Counted from the stretch's first letter, positions 35,076-46,493 are shown. The stretch is DNA of 64,000 bases from Bisporella sp. PMI_857 (GCA_021307315.1 JAJSPD010000057.1:234150-298149), one strand, 5' to 3'. The notes: generated from the letters alone by a model not told the origin. Translations and numbers: made by a program.

Positions 35076-36366
35076 CTATTGTGGGCTCTTACCTAGACGA
35101 TCACGAATGTACTCTTTCGTGTCATCAACCGCCATTCCAGCAACCGGTAATTGATCTCTAGGGAAACCAATAAATCCGTGAGCGGCACCGGGATAGACTT
35201 TCACAATACTTTCAGCCCCTGATACCGCCCATTTCGTTCCCATGTTGATGGTATCATCTAGCAGTGGATCGTCGGTTCCGCAAGTGAACAGCGCGCTTGG
35301 AAGCCTGCCACGGAATGGAGACAGATCCTCATAGTATGGGGATACTGAAGGGTGCTTTTTGTCGAGCCTGGTTGCAGAGAGGAAGGTAGATATGAAGTGG
35401 CTCATTATAGCATTGTTTAAAATCAGTTGTTTGGTATACACCGTGGCTGAAGGGGTAAAAGACAGGTCAAAGCAGCCAAAATGAAGAAGTAGCCCGTCCA
35501 GTCTGTGCTCCGAATGGTTCTTGAGGAGGTGATAGGCTACGAGAAGGCTCAGATGTCCACCAGCAGACTTTTTCCCCCAAGTGTTAGCCATCTATTTGCA
35601 ATGTGGTAGAACTATGCATCTCTTCTGAATTATGATCAGAAATAGTCAACGTAATCCAAGGGATATCAATTGATGCCCCGTTCATAAAAATCCCTTAACT
35701 TGAAGAATCGTCATATCGGTTGTTGCAGAGTAAGAAAAATTCGACATACCTCGCCACCAACAAAGCGTAATGGCCCTCCATACTCGTCGAAAGAGTTCTT
35801 AATCAAATACTCACTTGTGTCAAAGCAATCTTCTGGACCTTTCGGAAACGGATCTTCCGGTGCTAATCTGTAACCAACCGAGATGACAGCAAGATCGCCA
35901 GCATCGGCATATGTTTGTAACAAAATATCGGCGGATAGATGGTCTCCGAGCACCCAGCCACCGCCGTGAATATGTAGAACAGATCCTTTGCATTTCTTGC
36001 GTTCATTGTCACTCTTCCTGGCTGATGGGAAAAAGAGCCGGCACGAGATACTCCGCCCAGGTTCCCTAGAAGGCACCTCAATATCAAGACCGTCGGGCAG
36101 CAAAGTAGGTGCTGGAAATGCAGTCTCCCCCCTTTTACGCATCTCACGATACTTCGCAGCTCCAAGCTGTAGGCAGGCTTCAGAGTAAGCGCCATCCACC
36201 ATGCAGATAAGGAAGAACCCGTGCCAGATTTAATACGAACCTCGAACCATTTTGGAGTTCCTTCCACAAGCTTAATCAAGTGGTCGTTAACCTTGGTCGT
36301 TTGCTCAGAAACCGCGTTTGGATGGAACTTGGCAGCATCTACTGTAATGTCTGACGTGAGTGGCAT
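35076..36366 (-). CDS. Alpha/beta hydrolase (hormone-sensitive-lipase-type, family 3 fold) carboxylesterase
   Basis: Predicted serine esterase; the natural substrate is unknown. Exons: 36366-36241, 36166-35750 and 35567-35076 (344 aa). The oxyanion-hole motif is VLHIHGGGWVLGD. The core strand is AVISVGYRLAPEDPFPKGPEDC. The nucleophile elbow GGESAGGHLSLL is formed only after splicing at 35750/35567, with Ser as nucleophile. The acid is in TDDPLLDD and the base His in AAHGFIGFP. There is no signal peptide, so it is probably cytosolic. Intron 1 has a GTTCGT donor. Shadow frames cross the introns but lose the elbow. The two introns close in phase 0, and the gene looks intact. Confidence 0.9.
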
Positions 36367-36840
36367 ATTTGCGCCTAACGATTCTTCCTGCCGCTCCTAA
36401 TGAAGCACGATGAGGTCCGTAGGACAATGAGAGTATATAGAGTTGTCGCAAACGTATGTTAACTACTCGGCTTTTGACGCCTTAGCGGGGTACGTGAGTA
36501 CCTGTTCCTACTAGCCATTAACCCGAGCTTCCAGTGGACCTCATGTGGTGGGGGGGTCTTTTTGTTCTAGAACCGAGCATCGTTTGGCCTTAGACCGAAA
36601 AAGCAATTCAATTCAAGGCATCGAAGAAGCAAAAAAAAAAAGATGATCACCAGCCTCACCACCGGCCTCGTGCAATACGTAATTTGCGGTCAGTGTGCAA
36701 TCAACCAACAGATTTCCTTTGAAAGTGTCACAGCTCGTGAAACAATCGTATTTATAAATGCCGAACCTTCGTACTCCTGCGCTAAATGTCATCCGTCCTA
36801 AACACTATAATACCCATATAAAGTACAAAAAGAGCAGTGA
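36367..36840. other. Intergenic, 470 bp
   Basis: It contains an A-rich run near 36.64 kb. I see no gene. Confidence 0.7.
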
Positions 36841-38552
36841 TTATCTCTTCACAACTCTCCCTTGAACACGATCCCCAACTCTGTGGGACGAATACTTTCC
36901 GATAACAGCCTTGCGGCCATTGTGTTGCTTTCGGCCGACCATGGATAACTTGCCATAGTTGATCAGCACAGCAATCGTCTTGACGGGAAGTGTTGCGACC
37001 GCACGCAGAGCATGTACTGGAAGAACAATTGCTGCTGCTATCCATTCGACAATAATTCCAGTGAAGCCTCGTTGTCGCTGCCCATTATTCGCAGCTGCAG
37101 CTGCAAGGGATATAGCATCGTTCAGCCTAGCTTCTAAATCGAGCAGCCTAGACTCTGTTTGAAATGTTTGTAGTGTTGCTCGCTTTTCATACCGGCGTAC
37201 GGCACGGTTGAGGGCATCAAGGTCCGGTTGCAAGCTGCGTTTAGCCTCAGTGATGAGAATAGCTGATTGCTTGCCATTCAATCCCGCCTCAGTAGGGTTG
37301 CTTGCGGCATTCTCATTTGTGGAGTTCCGTGCTTCTAGATCAGCAATTCTACGCGCAAGATCTCTTATGTCCCCGACCTTTTCCTCTGCATGATTGTAAG
37401 GGTTGGAGTTGACGATGCGTTGCAGGTGGAGCGTTCGTGAACGCACTAGCTTCACCAAATGAGCTATTGGCCGTAGCTCTGAGGCTAGAAAGAAAATAGT
37501 TAGGTTATAGTTGGATATCAACGTCTCAGAGGGACGCGATAATTGCGATCTGATAGTATGCAGCAAATATGCACCGAGGACTGGGAAGATAAAGCATGAT
37601 AGCAGAGCTAATACTTCGTGACCGTAGAGCTCTTTAGCCGCAGCCTCGAGGGCAGGTAATCTGTGAAGAGGCTTTGGAGCCGGATTGGATGTGGTCCCAT
37701 CCTCAGGAACCTCCTTGAGTGTCTGCGAGACGCTCATCGTGTGTTCATTGTCGCTATCCTCCGCAATAATTGTATCCCCATTATATTCCTCTTTTTGACG
37801 AATAGCTTGCGCGGAGTGATACCAATCCCTATATTCAAGATGTCAATGGTGGATCTATAGAAGTTTTCAGAGCATTGAATGAAAGGCCCATCAGGAAGTT
37901 GAAGAAAGAAAAAGGTTCGCCTGTTGTAGAACTTTGCGGCCTTGATGGGTGCTTGGAGAGCAGGAGGGGTTGGGGATTGAGCTGACCATGGTAGTCTTAC
38001 AGACCAATTCAAGAAAATTGCTGCCAATCCTAATAGCATGATATCTGTGATAACCGCGCTTCCATTTTTGAACAGCATACCACCTACTGCAGGTAGCAGT
38101 GCTAGCGCAATTGGCGATGAATGCCATGCTGAGGAGTCATGGCCAAGCTCATGCACAGTGGCACTAGGTTTTGGAAGCAGTAGATCGTCTGTAGATGAGC
38201 GAAAAGTCCGGCGAGCTTCGTTGAGAGAGTAGTCACTGAAGGTTGAGCTTCGGCGTCTTGCGCTTGTGTGAGGAGCATCCGTAGAGCTCCGTTTTATGCC
38301 TGGAGAGGGCGGCTCAGTAGCAGGCGTTGAAAATCGATGTGTAGGCGGTTGATGCCGGAATTGTGCATTCTCTTCACCGTTCAGAGCCCTATTTGGGGAA
38401 ACCCCAGAGGTTGGACTAGGGTCACCTAGCATTGCTTCAATGGTGATGATGGGGATGTTTGGTCCCACCCCAAGCCTCTTGGCGAAGCTTGAAGATGCGA
38501 AGCTCACTGAGGGCCAGACAAGGTAAGTTGAGTCAACTGCCGTTGAGCGCAA
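36841..38552 (-). CDS. Conserved fungal membrane protein with coiled coil, function unknown
   Basis: I do not recognise a characterised family. Two overlapping frames join at a GTCAGC...ATATAG intron (37986-37829). Exons 38552-37987 and 37828-36841 give 1554 nt, 517 aa, and splice LPW to DWYHSAQAIRQKEE. The N-terminal 120 residues are disordered and Ser/Pro-rich, with RRRSSTFSDYSLNEARRTFRS. Hydrophobic segments follow (SPIALALLPAVGGMLF, DIMLLGLAAIFLNW), then VLALLSCFIFPVLGAYLLHTI. A long helical stretch (about residues 330-430) has heptad-like charges, and a C-terminal hydrophobic segment (GIIVEWIAAAIVLPVHALRAV) precedes a basic tail. It may be an ER or organelle membrane organiser. The start could be the later ATG at MLGDPSPTSG. 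Confidence 0.75.
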
Positions 38553-39177
38553 AGCAGCTGATGCTCATCTTAACCATTATTTGGTATGAGTGCGCGGAAA
38601 GATGGATGTCAGGCTGGGTCTATGAAGTTTGGGGATGGGAGATGGTAATAGTGGTAAGCCGCCAGTAGCTACTTAAGATGGATGCTCCCGCAGCGGGGCG
38701 CTGCATGCCTCTCTTCTTTGGCCATTTTCAGGCACGCAAATGTCTGTTCTCGTGAAAGGGGTAATAAGCAGACACTTGTATACAGGCTCGAAAACAATTT
38801 TCTTCATCACTGTGGGTATCGAGCCTCAGTATCGACAACTGTTGTACTTCTTATGAGATGGAAGTCCAAGTGGCTATAATCCTTCCTCACCATATATACG
38901 CGGCAATTATCTTGGAGCAAGCATACATAAATCATGCTACGACTTTATGACCAATGAAGTCAATGCTCTCTCTTTCCTCTTCTTCTCAGAATGCATATGT
39001 ACATGTGTTACCTATGGGTCCTCGGCTCACCAGGGCGGGAGGAAATTGTTGCATAAAAACCCATGCCTTCATCATATATACAATATCCATAACCATCTAC
39101 TTCTATATGCAATGCATGTCCCGCCAGAACGCCAACCCTCTCTATTCGTGTTTTCCAAAACCCACCATGTGAGCAAC
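38553..39177. other. Intergenic, 620 bp
   Basis: Upstream of the membrane protein and downstream of the Cys-rich protein gene; AT-rich in part. I see no gene. Confidence 0.7.
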
Positions 39178-40629
39178 TCATTGTCCAAGCTTTTCCATGC
39201 AGATTTTTAGATCCTTCCCAGGAATGGAGGACAGTATTTGCATGCAAGAACCACAAGCGCTCAAGCAGCACCACGTGCATCGCCAACGCCATTCTTTATC
39301 CTTTCTTTGACAGACCATACAAGCCACAGGACAGCAAACATTCTTCGTTCGCCGCATGTTAGAGTGAGAGGTAAAGCACCTGAAATGGGTGACGTCTAGA
39401 GGTAGGCCAGGGAAAATGGTTCCAGCAGCTGCTGGTACGGCAACTGTAGGGAATGGCATTGCGGAGGGAGAGCGATCGTGGTAGGATGGCGTTGTAGTTT
39501 TGATTGGTGATGGAGATGGTTCTGGTGTTAAGATCTTTGTTGGAAATGCTTTCTTTGGCTGCGGCGAACGCATGACCGGTGCTTCCGACGTGATGGTAAG
39601 AGGCTCATTTGCTTCTAGCATTGGGAGAGGAATGAGATTTGACGTTTCTACAGAAGCAGCATTGACGGTTGGAGCGCTTGAGTTCGATCTTAGAGAGAAC
39701 GTAGCTTGATTAGGGAGAAGTGAGCCATTGGCAAGTATTCGGGACTCAGATTTGGAAGGAATTTGCGGAGGAACATCATTAGGTGGTGTTTCGGGAGAGA
39801 TTGGTGACAGTATATTTGGGGTAGGGGGTTGGTGCCCGTCCGTCTTTTGATATTCTGGAGTTGGAAGCCTCCCAGAAGAAGGTTGCACGACCGTTGGAGA
39901 TTCCTTACTTGACCATGGTGACCGAGGGGATTTCTTTACGTTGTCCTTCAGCTTCGCAACCTTCTCTTCCAATTTTTTTGATAGCTTGTTCCCCATCCCC
40001 ATTGTATCTGGTTGTGGGGGGGCTTTTCGAATAGGTACTGGTTTGCGCCCACCAAGACTTCGAGGTAGTTCAGTGGGGATAGTAGGCAATTCTTTTCTAG
40101 GAGGGCTAGCTGTGGATCCGTTGCTGTTCTGTAATTTGAGTTCTGGAAAGGCAATTGCTTTTTCGCTTTTCACTGAGCGGCGTCGCCAAAGCTCAGTCCG
40201 GGGGGGCGAAGGTTGAAAGCCAGGAGCAAGAATATTGGATAAGTCCGATGGCGACTGTCTTGGTGTATCTTTAGGGGGCAGCTTAGGAGTGATTGCAGTT
40301 TCTGAGTCAATGCCACTGGGTGTGTCCTTTGTTCCTTGACTGCTCTCTGACAAACTGCGTGAGAAGCCAGGTGAGTCGGAATAAACAGAAGAGACACTGG
40401 CTATCGAAGCCGTCGCCGCATGCGCTGTGCGGCCATCTGGTACAGGCCGTCTGGATATCACGGCTGTCGCCATCTTGGGTATTGGAAGCGGAGGCAAAGG
40501 TGAATAAATTCTGGTCCCTATTAATTCCTGATTATCCTTGTTATCGAAGTTCGTTGGAGGAGTAGGCAAGGCTTTGGAAAACCTCGATCTTCCACGTTGA
40601 GGCGTCTCTGGCAGCAGGAGTGTAGCCAT
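39178..40629 (-). CDS. Disordered Pro/Ser-rich protein with a conserved Cys-rich C-terminal domain
   Basis: A single-exon gene of about 483 aa. I do not know a named function. Residues 1-400 are Pro/Ser/Thr-rich with polar repeats (PPTPNILSPISPETPPND), one basic coiled patch (KLSKKLEEKVAKLKDNVKKSPRSPW) and several PxxP and SP/TP sites suited to SH3 partners or proline-directed kinases. The last 80 residues change sharply to HFRCFTSHSNMRRTK, then VCCPVACMVC, RCTWCCLSACGSCM and LKICMEKLG, with more than ten Cys. The CxxC and CC spacing suggests a compact zinc-binding domain. The ATG at 40629 (MATLLLPETP) is slightly preferred over 40638. It is divergent from the coiled-coil gene at 41529. Confidence 0.8.
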   Translation of the reverse strand: MATLLLPETPQRGRSRFSKALPTPPTNFDNKDNQELIGTRIYSPLPPLPIPKMATAVISRRPVPDGRTAHAATASIASVSSVYSDSPGFSRSLSESSQGTKDTPSGIDSETAITPKLPPKDTPRQSPSDLSNILAPGFQPSPPRTELWRRRSVKSEKAIAFPELKLQNSNGSTASPPRKELPTIPTELPRSLGGRKPVPIRKAPPQPDTMGMGNKLSKKLEEKVAKLKDNVKKSPRSPWSSKESPTVVQPSSGRLPTPEYQKTDGHQPPTPNILSPISPETPPNDVPPQIPSKSESRILANGSLLPNQATFSLRSNSSAPTVNAASVETSNLIPLPMLEANEPLTITSEAPVMRSPQPKKAFPTKILTPEPSPSPIKTTTPSYHDRSPSAMPFPTVAVPAAAGTIFPGLPLDVTHFRCFTSHSNMRRTKNVCCPVACMVCQRKDKEWRWRCTWCCLSACGSCMQILSSIPGKDLKICMEKLGQ

Positions 40630-41528
40630 TTCGCACAAGATACAGGTGCTTCTTCAAGTATTCCGCCGAGCGTGTCATTATGCCAGCAGATTTGCTGACA
40701 ACTCACTCCACCAAGATGTTTGACTACATCAATCCATACACATAAGCTGGATCACTCTGGGTATGCCCCTGGAATCCTGAAACGACAAGCCTCGTCACAC
40801 CCACCAAAATTTCAAAGACGTGTTAATGCGATTGTGTGCAGCTGTGCCAACTTTTAATTCTCCATGTATTGAAATGCATATCCCAAGCCGGGGTCATTGC
40901 GGTGAATTATTCTGGTAATCGAGAAACTACAAACGTAATTGAAATTGAAGGGGAAACAATAATGTTTACTGCAAAGCCTACCTTCTCCAGCAGGCTAGCA
41001 AAACCGACTTGCTGGGGCCAGCAGAACGTCAATCACTCCACTGCCAGGACCCAGAAAGTACTGTATGATCCGGGAAGATCAACGGGCCCCGAAAGCCAGC
41101 CGCACCGTGGGGCTTCTACGGTACAGTAGGAATGAATTAACTGTTCCAGCTTCAAAGCATGCGACGTGTTGAATCACGATGGATCAATCAGACAGATCTG
41201 GTATCGAGGTTCCTCAGAACATAACACATCACCAACAGACAATTTGGATTGCCTTTAATAGTTGCTGAATCGTTCTTAGCACAGGATTCCAAGACGCTAT
41301 GCATTGAATGATGCCAAAATAGAGTGTTTTCTACTTTGCATAGCACAGTCGTGTATCGGGAGGGGCAAGAAAACAAATGCAAAAATACGTCAGGTTTGTT
41401 TCGATGTTCTTATGGAGGCCAACCCCTGATCCGAATCATGCAACCGACTATCCCAACCCAAGCCTCCCCACCACACTAAAAGTCGGTAACATAATAAACA
41501 TGCAACCAAATGTCAACACACCACAGAC
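40630..41528. other. Divergent promoter region, 0.9 kb
   Basis: Shared upstream region of two divergent genes. Short frames only, and no repeat or RNA gene seen. Confidence 0.65.
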
Positions 41529-42917
41529 ATGTCCACCGGTATTCCCTCGCGCACGCGATCTCTACGCAAACCAGTAGAAAATAGCGATAGCAAATATGGC
41601 CGGCCTGTGCCAGAGCTCAATGAGCAAGTCAAGGAATCGCGACCAGCGAATGGAGGCAGTCAATCCCCAAGCAGACTCCCAACAGCTAGGGCCTCACGCT
41701 CTGCATCAACATCAATATCCGCGAGACCACCAAGTGCAAATGGAAGCACGTCAGTGCGCCCGCCTTCAGCTCGGTCGAACATGAGTAAACCGACTACTGT
41801 TGGGTTACAGCGGTCATCCTCACAACGAGGGTCAAATGCCGCCAGCCAAACCGGCATCGAACCAGTCAAACAAGACCGTTCACGACCGCCTCTCACAACC
41901 TCACGCCATCTCCGAAATCCCTCTGCGACCACCAGTAATCTTTCCACAGGAACACGTGCGCTAGGGCATACGCGCGCAAAATCATCCTCTACAATATTAT
42001 CCTCCTCTACCATTCTTCGACCTGCGAGGGCTACAGCAGAAGAAGCGCCTGCTCGCCCAGAATTACGCCAAACCCTTGCAGACTCACAGCACAAGAAGCC
42101 CGCATTCAATACATTACAGCGACATTTCTCGCCGGCTAAGAATCTCGCACCCAAACCTCACCCAGCGGCTTTTCTCGCACCTCCATCACCAAGCAAGCTG
42201 CCCGCAAATATTGCCATTTCAGCCGAGACTGCGAAGCTACAAAATGAGCTATTGCAATTGCATCTTATACACAGGGATGCTGGACAAGTTGAGGATGAAT
42301 GGAGAAAAAGTGCGAGGGGAAAGCTAGAGGGCCGCTTTAGGAGAGTGGTAGAGAGAAATGAAGCTTTAGCCCAGCTTGAGGTTGATGAGACAGGAAAAGT
42401 CAATGCGGCTGCGTTCCAGAAGTGGCAGGATGTGACTTCGCCAGGGCAGAAACTAGAAGACAAAGTACAGGTTTTGGATGAAGTTGTTACTTCAGTATGG
42501 AATCTTGGGGAGTCGGGCGGAAAATACACTAGGATAATCAGGAAATTTGAGAAATGGCTCAATAAACGCCGGGATACATTGGAATCCCGTGAACATGACG
42601 ATCTTGGGGATGATGTGATGTTCCTAGAAGAACTAGATAGTAGCTGGAAGGATGATTGTCGAGTCCTGGGAAGAAAACTAGAAGCTTGGAGAGATCTTCT
42701 CAAAGATCTCGAGAATTTCGGCAGTGGCTCAAGCTTAGCTACTACTGTAGAAGGTTGCCGACGTCTTATTGAAGGAATGTTGGTAGAGTTGGACATCATA
42801 GGGCTGATTGAGAGGGATGCTATGTGCATGGAAGTTGAGTGGATCAAGAGTGCTAATCACGATACGGATGAAGATTCAGATATACCCACGGCTGGAGCCA
42901 TCTGGCGGTTGCAATGA
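41529..42917 (+). CDS. Basic, Ser-rich N-terminal / coiled-coil C-terminal protein (possible augmin-like subunit)
   Basis: Single exon, 462 aa, no intron. Residues 1-215 are strongly basic and low in complexity, with SP, RP and SRL repeats (TRSLRKP, SPSRLPTARASRSAS, KPHPAAFLAPPSPSKLP). Residues 225-440 are helical and coiled-coil-like, opening ETAKLQNELLQLHLIHRDAGQVEDEWRKS and including LNKRRDTLESREHDDLGDDVMFLEELDSSW. This layout resembles HAUS8/AUG8-type augmin subunits, which bind microtubules through a basic disordered head, but I have no motif that proves it. The alternative is a generic fungal coiled-coil protein. Large antisense frames exist over it but are low-complexity shadows. Confidence 0.8.
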   Translation: MSTGIPSRTRSLRKPVENSDSKYGRPVPELNEQVKESRPANGGSQSPSRLPTARASRSASTSISARPPSANGSTSVRPPSARSNMSKPTTVGLQRSSSQRGSNAASQTGIEPVKQDRSRPPLTTSRHLRNPSATTSNLSTGTRALGHTRAKSSSTILSSSTILRPARATAEEAPARPELRQTLADSQHKKPAFNTLQRHFSPAKNLAPKPHPAAFLAPPSPSKLPANIAISAETAKLQNELLQLHLIHRDAGQVEDEWRKSARGKLEGRFRRVVERNEALAQLEVDETGKVNAAAFQKWQDVTSPGQKLEDKVQVLDEVVTSVWNLGESGGKYTRIIRKFEKWLNKRRDTLESREHDDLGDDVMFLEELDSSWKDDCRVLGRKLEAWRDLLKDLENFGSGSSLATTVEGCRRLIEGMLVELDIIGLIERDAMCMEVEWIKSANHDTDEDSDIPTAGAIWRLQ

Positions 42918-43312
42918 TATTCTAATAGCCTGATAGCAGCCGGGAGATACTATATGTTGGCCTTTCCATGTAGTGGTGAAATATCAGTGTTTGGAAGAAG
43001 CAAAAATATCCACCTTCGTATGAATATGCTAGCTTCCGATCATAGCCTATGTTGTCGCCGATCTAAAACTCCTTTAGACGTTGTGCTTCAACCTTAACTT
43101 ATTATAGGCTAAATCTGTTGTACCTAGCTTCACACGCTTGGTGTAAAAGTAACCATCATAAAGTCCCCTATTCTGTTAAGCGAGGGATTAGACTTGATAA
43201 AGTCACATACTTTTCTTATACAGATTGCCTGTGTTCAAAGCTCAATACCTACACCCCTACAACGTCATCTCGACTTCACAACACGAATACTCGAATATTC
43301 AGCTACATAATT
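42918..43312. other. Intergenic, 0.4 kb
   Basis: Short promoter region of the AIM3 gene. I see no gene. Confidence 0.7.
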
Positions 43313-45950
43313 ATGTCCGGTCTTAAAGATACATTCAAGAACGGCTGGCATCCAAAGGGAAAGGATGGAAAGGGAGAGTCCTGGCGGGGCGACTTCAAGG
43401 GTATAAATCAAATTGCTGGAAAGTTCGGAAAAGGCAAAGACAGCTCTAAGACAGCTGAAGGGGACCATATTGCTCGACCATTGCACACTTTAAAAGATCC
43501 TTCGGCCTTTGGCCCGCCTCCTAAAAACGTAAACTACCATGGAGGGGCAGCTATTCCGTATGCCAAACTCTAAACAGCCTCTCTTGCACCTTTCTGCACA
43601 GACATTAGCTTAGATTTCATACTAACTTGCAATGCTAGAAATCGAATCACCCCAGATACAAGGGGTCTCGGGGCACCGCTTTCGAGAGAAGAGATTGCGG
43701 CAAAGGAGAGAGCAAAGGCTGAGAAGGAACAGAGGGAGGCAGAGCAAGCAGAGGCAGAAAGGGAAAAGCCGCCAGTACCATATCGAGTCAATACAAGTGG
43801 ATTGACTACTAGTCATTTGCCCCCACCACCTGGGAGAAAGGATGGCGCAGATGGTTGCAGTCTTAAAATGTTGCCCTCTCCGGCCTCTGGATCGAAGCCG
43901 AAGCCTCCAAGTCTTCCCCCCAGATTACCACCGCGACAGAACTCAACCCCAACTAGTCCGCCTCCGAGATATGCTATTACGGAGCCTGAATCACACAAGG
44001 GAATACTCAACGAAGGGGCAATCGGAAGATTAGGGGCGGCTGGAGTGTCAGTTCCAGGTTTTGGGATTGAGGGACGCAAGCCGTCGTTACCACCTCCATC
44101 TAGTTTTTCTACAAAAGTTCCAACCTCAACACAACCTAATAATGCCTCACAGCTCGATGAATTACAGAATCGATTTTCTCACCTAGCACCTTCAGCGTCG
44201 CCAAAGCCGACTGCGCCGTCAGAAGGGACAACATTCGCGCAGAAACAAGCCGCGTTGAAGACTGCATCATCGTTCCGTAACGATCCATCCTCTGTATCGC
44301 TGGGCGATGTAAAGAGTGCTGCCAACACAGCCAATAATTTCAGAGAGCGCCATGGTGAACAAGTTAAGACTGGCTGGCAGGCAGCCAATAAGCTAAATAA
44401 CAAATATGGAGTCGTCGATAAGGTCGGATCGTACAGAGGAATAGAAAAATCACCACCAGAGCCAGAAACGGCGAGTGCAGTGATTATCTCACCAGAGACA
44501 GCCGCCACGGTATCACAATCTGGAGCCTTGGGCAAAAAGAAACCCCCTCCTCCACCTGTAAAGAAGCCTACCTTGGGCATTGGATCCCCTCAGTCAGCTA
44601 CACCTCCACCCATACCTCTTGCAACAAAGCCAAAACCTCAAGTAAGTCATCATTCTACTTGAGCCTAGGCATTGAATCAACGAGGCGAATTTCTCAGCGA
44701 AGTATAACTAGCTTCTGCATCTGATTCTAATCCGTGCTTCTTAATTGTATAATTTTCAGCTTTAGATTATTTCCAGTGCCCTAAATAATTTAAGCTGAAT
44801 TTATCAACGTTCTTCATGATGCAAATTTTATTGATGCAACTACAGTCAAATTAACATGGCCACCCAAAGCGACGAACTCGAAGGGTCGGAGTGGAAGTCT
44901 TGAAACATTCGAGTATGTCAGCCATGGTCACATTAGACTTTCGGCGTATTCACAAGACACATTATTGATTCTTCTGCTCTTATTAAAACCTTTAGATTAT
45001 GTTACGTTTCTTTTTTTTTCTTTTTTTTTCAAGACATTCCTTGTAGCTCAAGGAATGCCAAAACTCAGACACCGTCAAAGATTCTCATATATACAAACAA
45101 TGAAAAAGTATATCAAAAGCTAAAGCTAACGATATAGCCCATAACCCAATCTACACAATCCCTCTCTGAACACAACGACCTCCCCCTCGACCTTCCCTCT
45201 TTATGGTTTGCCAAACAGCCACCTGCTTGGCCTCCCTCATCGATAAACCGCCTACCCGGTGACCGCAGCACAGCCTACAACATAGGGTGGTCCAGCAGCG
45301 GGCCCCGCAAAACATACACCTTCATCGGTGCCGTGCGGGACAACGCCACCTTCGCAACTACTATCATCCATATGACCTGGGATAGCTCAAACCCTGGCTA
45401 TACTGTGAAAGGGCAACAAAGACATCTCCCACCCCCACATCCTCTCAGCTTGACGGAGTTGGAGCAATTCAGAAGGAAGTACGGAGAGGCGTTGGCTGAA
45501 TGGAGTGAGGACAAAATCGGCCAGCAGGTTGGGAATGGAGAATGTTGGACCTTGGCCGCTGATGGACTTGCAGCTGTAGGTGCGCTGAGGTCACAATCAT
45601 TCACCCATGGATTTCTCCTATACTCCTTTCTCCCGGAAAAATCACCCCAACCTTCACCACCGGGTGGCATCATCGCAGCAGGCGTATCGCGTGGCGACGT
45701 CGTCCAGCTTTATGAAGCACGCTTCAGGGCAAAGGATGGCAGCGAACAATGGGCGGGCATGCCTCACCATACAGCCATCATTGTGAAGGTTGAGCCGACT
45801 GGTAAACTGATTGTACTGGAACAAAATATAGGCGGTGTGTTAAAAGTGCAGGGCGGGAAGTATGACTTTGCTGATATGCGGAAGGGCGAGGTGAGGATTT
45901 ATAGGCCTGTTAGTGAACAGTGGGTGGGGAAGCTGGAGCCGAAGTGGTAG
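43313..45950 (+). CDS. AIM3: AIM3/BBC1-type actin patch protein with cysteine-proteinase-fold C-terminal domain
   Basis: Predicted cortical actin-patch regulator that offers Pro-rich motifs to SH3 proteins. Exons are 43313-43557, 43639-44641 and 45138-45950 (2061 nt, 686 aa). It starts MSGLKDTFKNGWHPKGKDGKGESWRG, then IARPLHTLKDPSAFGPPPKNVNYHGG, the known AIM3 N-terminal signature. An alpha-helical acidic/basic stretch (REEIAAKERAKAEKEQREAEQ) precedes VPYRVNTSGLTTSHLPPPPG. A long Pro-rich middle follows (KKKPPPPPVKKP). The last exon encodes SLWFAKQPPAWPPSS, VGNGECWTLAADGLAAVGA and MPHHTAIIVKV, which contain the Cys and His expected in the papain-like BBC1/AIM3 domain. Intron 2 is 496 nt, unusually long here, with an oligo-T tract. 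Exon 3 can easily be mistaken for a separate gene. Confidence 0.85.
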
Positions 45951-46493
45951 TTCGTCCAGGTAGTTGTAGTGAATTTTAATGCGGATAGGTGAATGATCCT
46001 CAGAGAAAGGCATGCCGTGGTTTACCCACATGGGTTTATTGTCCTTTATGATATGAGCTTTGTATAGTTCCTCAGCATGTGAAGCTCTACTAACTTTCTT
46101 TAGGAATAATATTCTACTATCAACACCAACCATAGGTCGAATCTGGAGCGAGTACACTCCTGTCGAGGCGATCGGATATCTGACCTATTACTATAGATCA
46201 TTAAAGATATATTGCTCGAGCTGAACAGAGACTTGAGCTCTACTTGCAAGTTCCAAAGAAAATTGTCTTGAAGCCCAACTAGAGGTTTCCCCTATTTTTC
46301 GCATTTTATGGACGACCGAAGAGCTTAAGAAATAGAAGTTTGAGGGAAAGAGCGGTGTCATGCAGAGGTGGGAAGAACTTTTATTGCATTGGCTTGAGAT
46401 ATCATAGATCCTCAAGAAATCCGAGGGATATGCAGTGTATTTCCCCTTGCCGTATATGCATAAACCCACAATGCTCGCAAAGTCGAAATCCGC
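45951..46493. other. Convergent interval between AIM3 and TCTP
   Basis: About 540 bp of 3' flanks. No gene seen. Confidence 0.7.

Noticed and set aside
36841..38552. Two overlapping genes encoding 298 and 272 aa
   Set aside because: A phase-correct intron joins them into one frame; the apparent ends lie in the intron.
41660..42847. Two long antisense ORFs (164 and 229 aa, minus) over the coiled-coil gene
   Set aside because: Low-complexity Ser/Arg/Leu shadows of the codon-biased sense frame; no domain, and the sense frame is the conserved one.
44990..45010. LTR-like TGTTACG at about 44999
   Set aside because: Single 7-mer in an intron with no other LTR sequence around it.
45333..45950. Separate gene encoding a cysteine-proteinase-fold domain
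   Set aside because: No start codon context; it is the last exon of AIM3/BBC1, matching the family's domain order.
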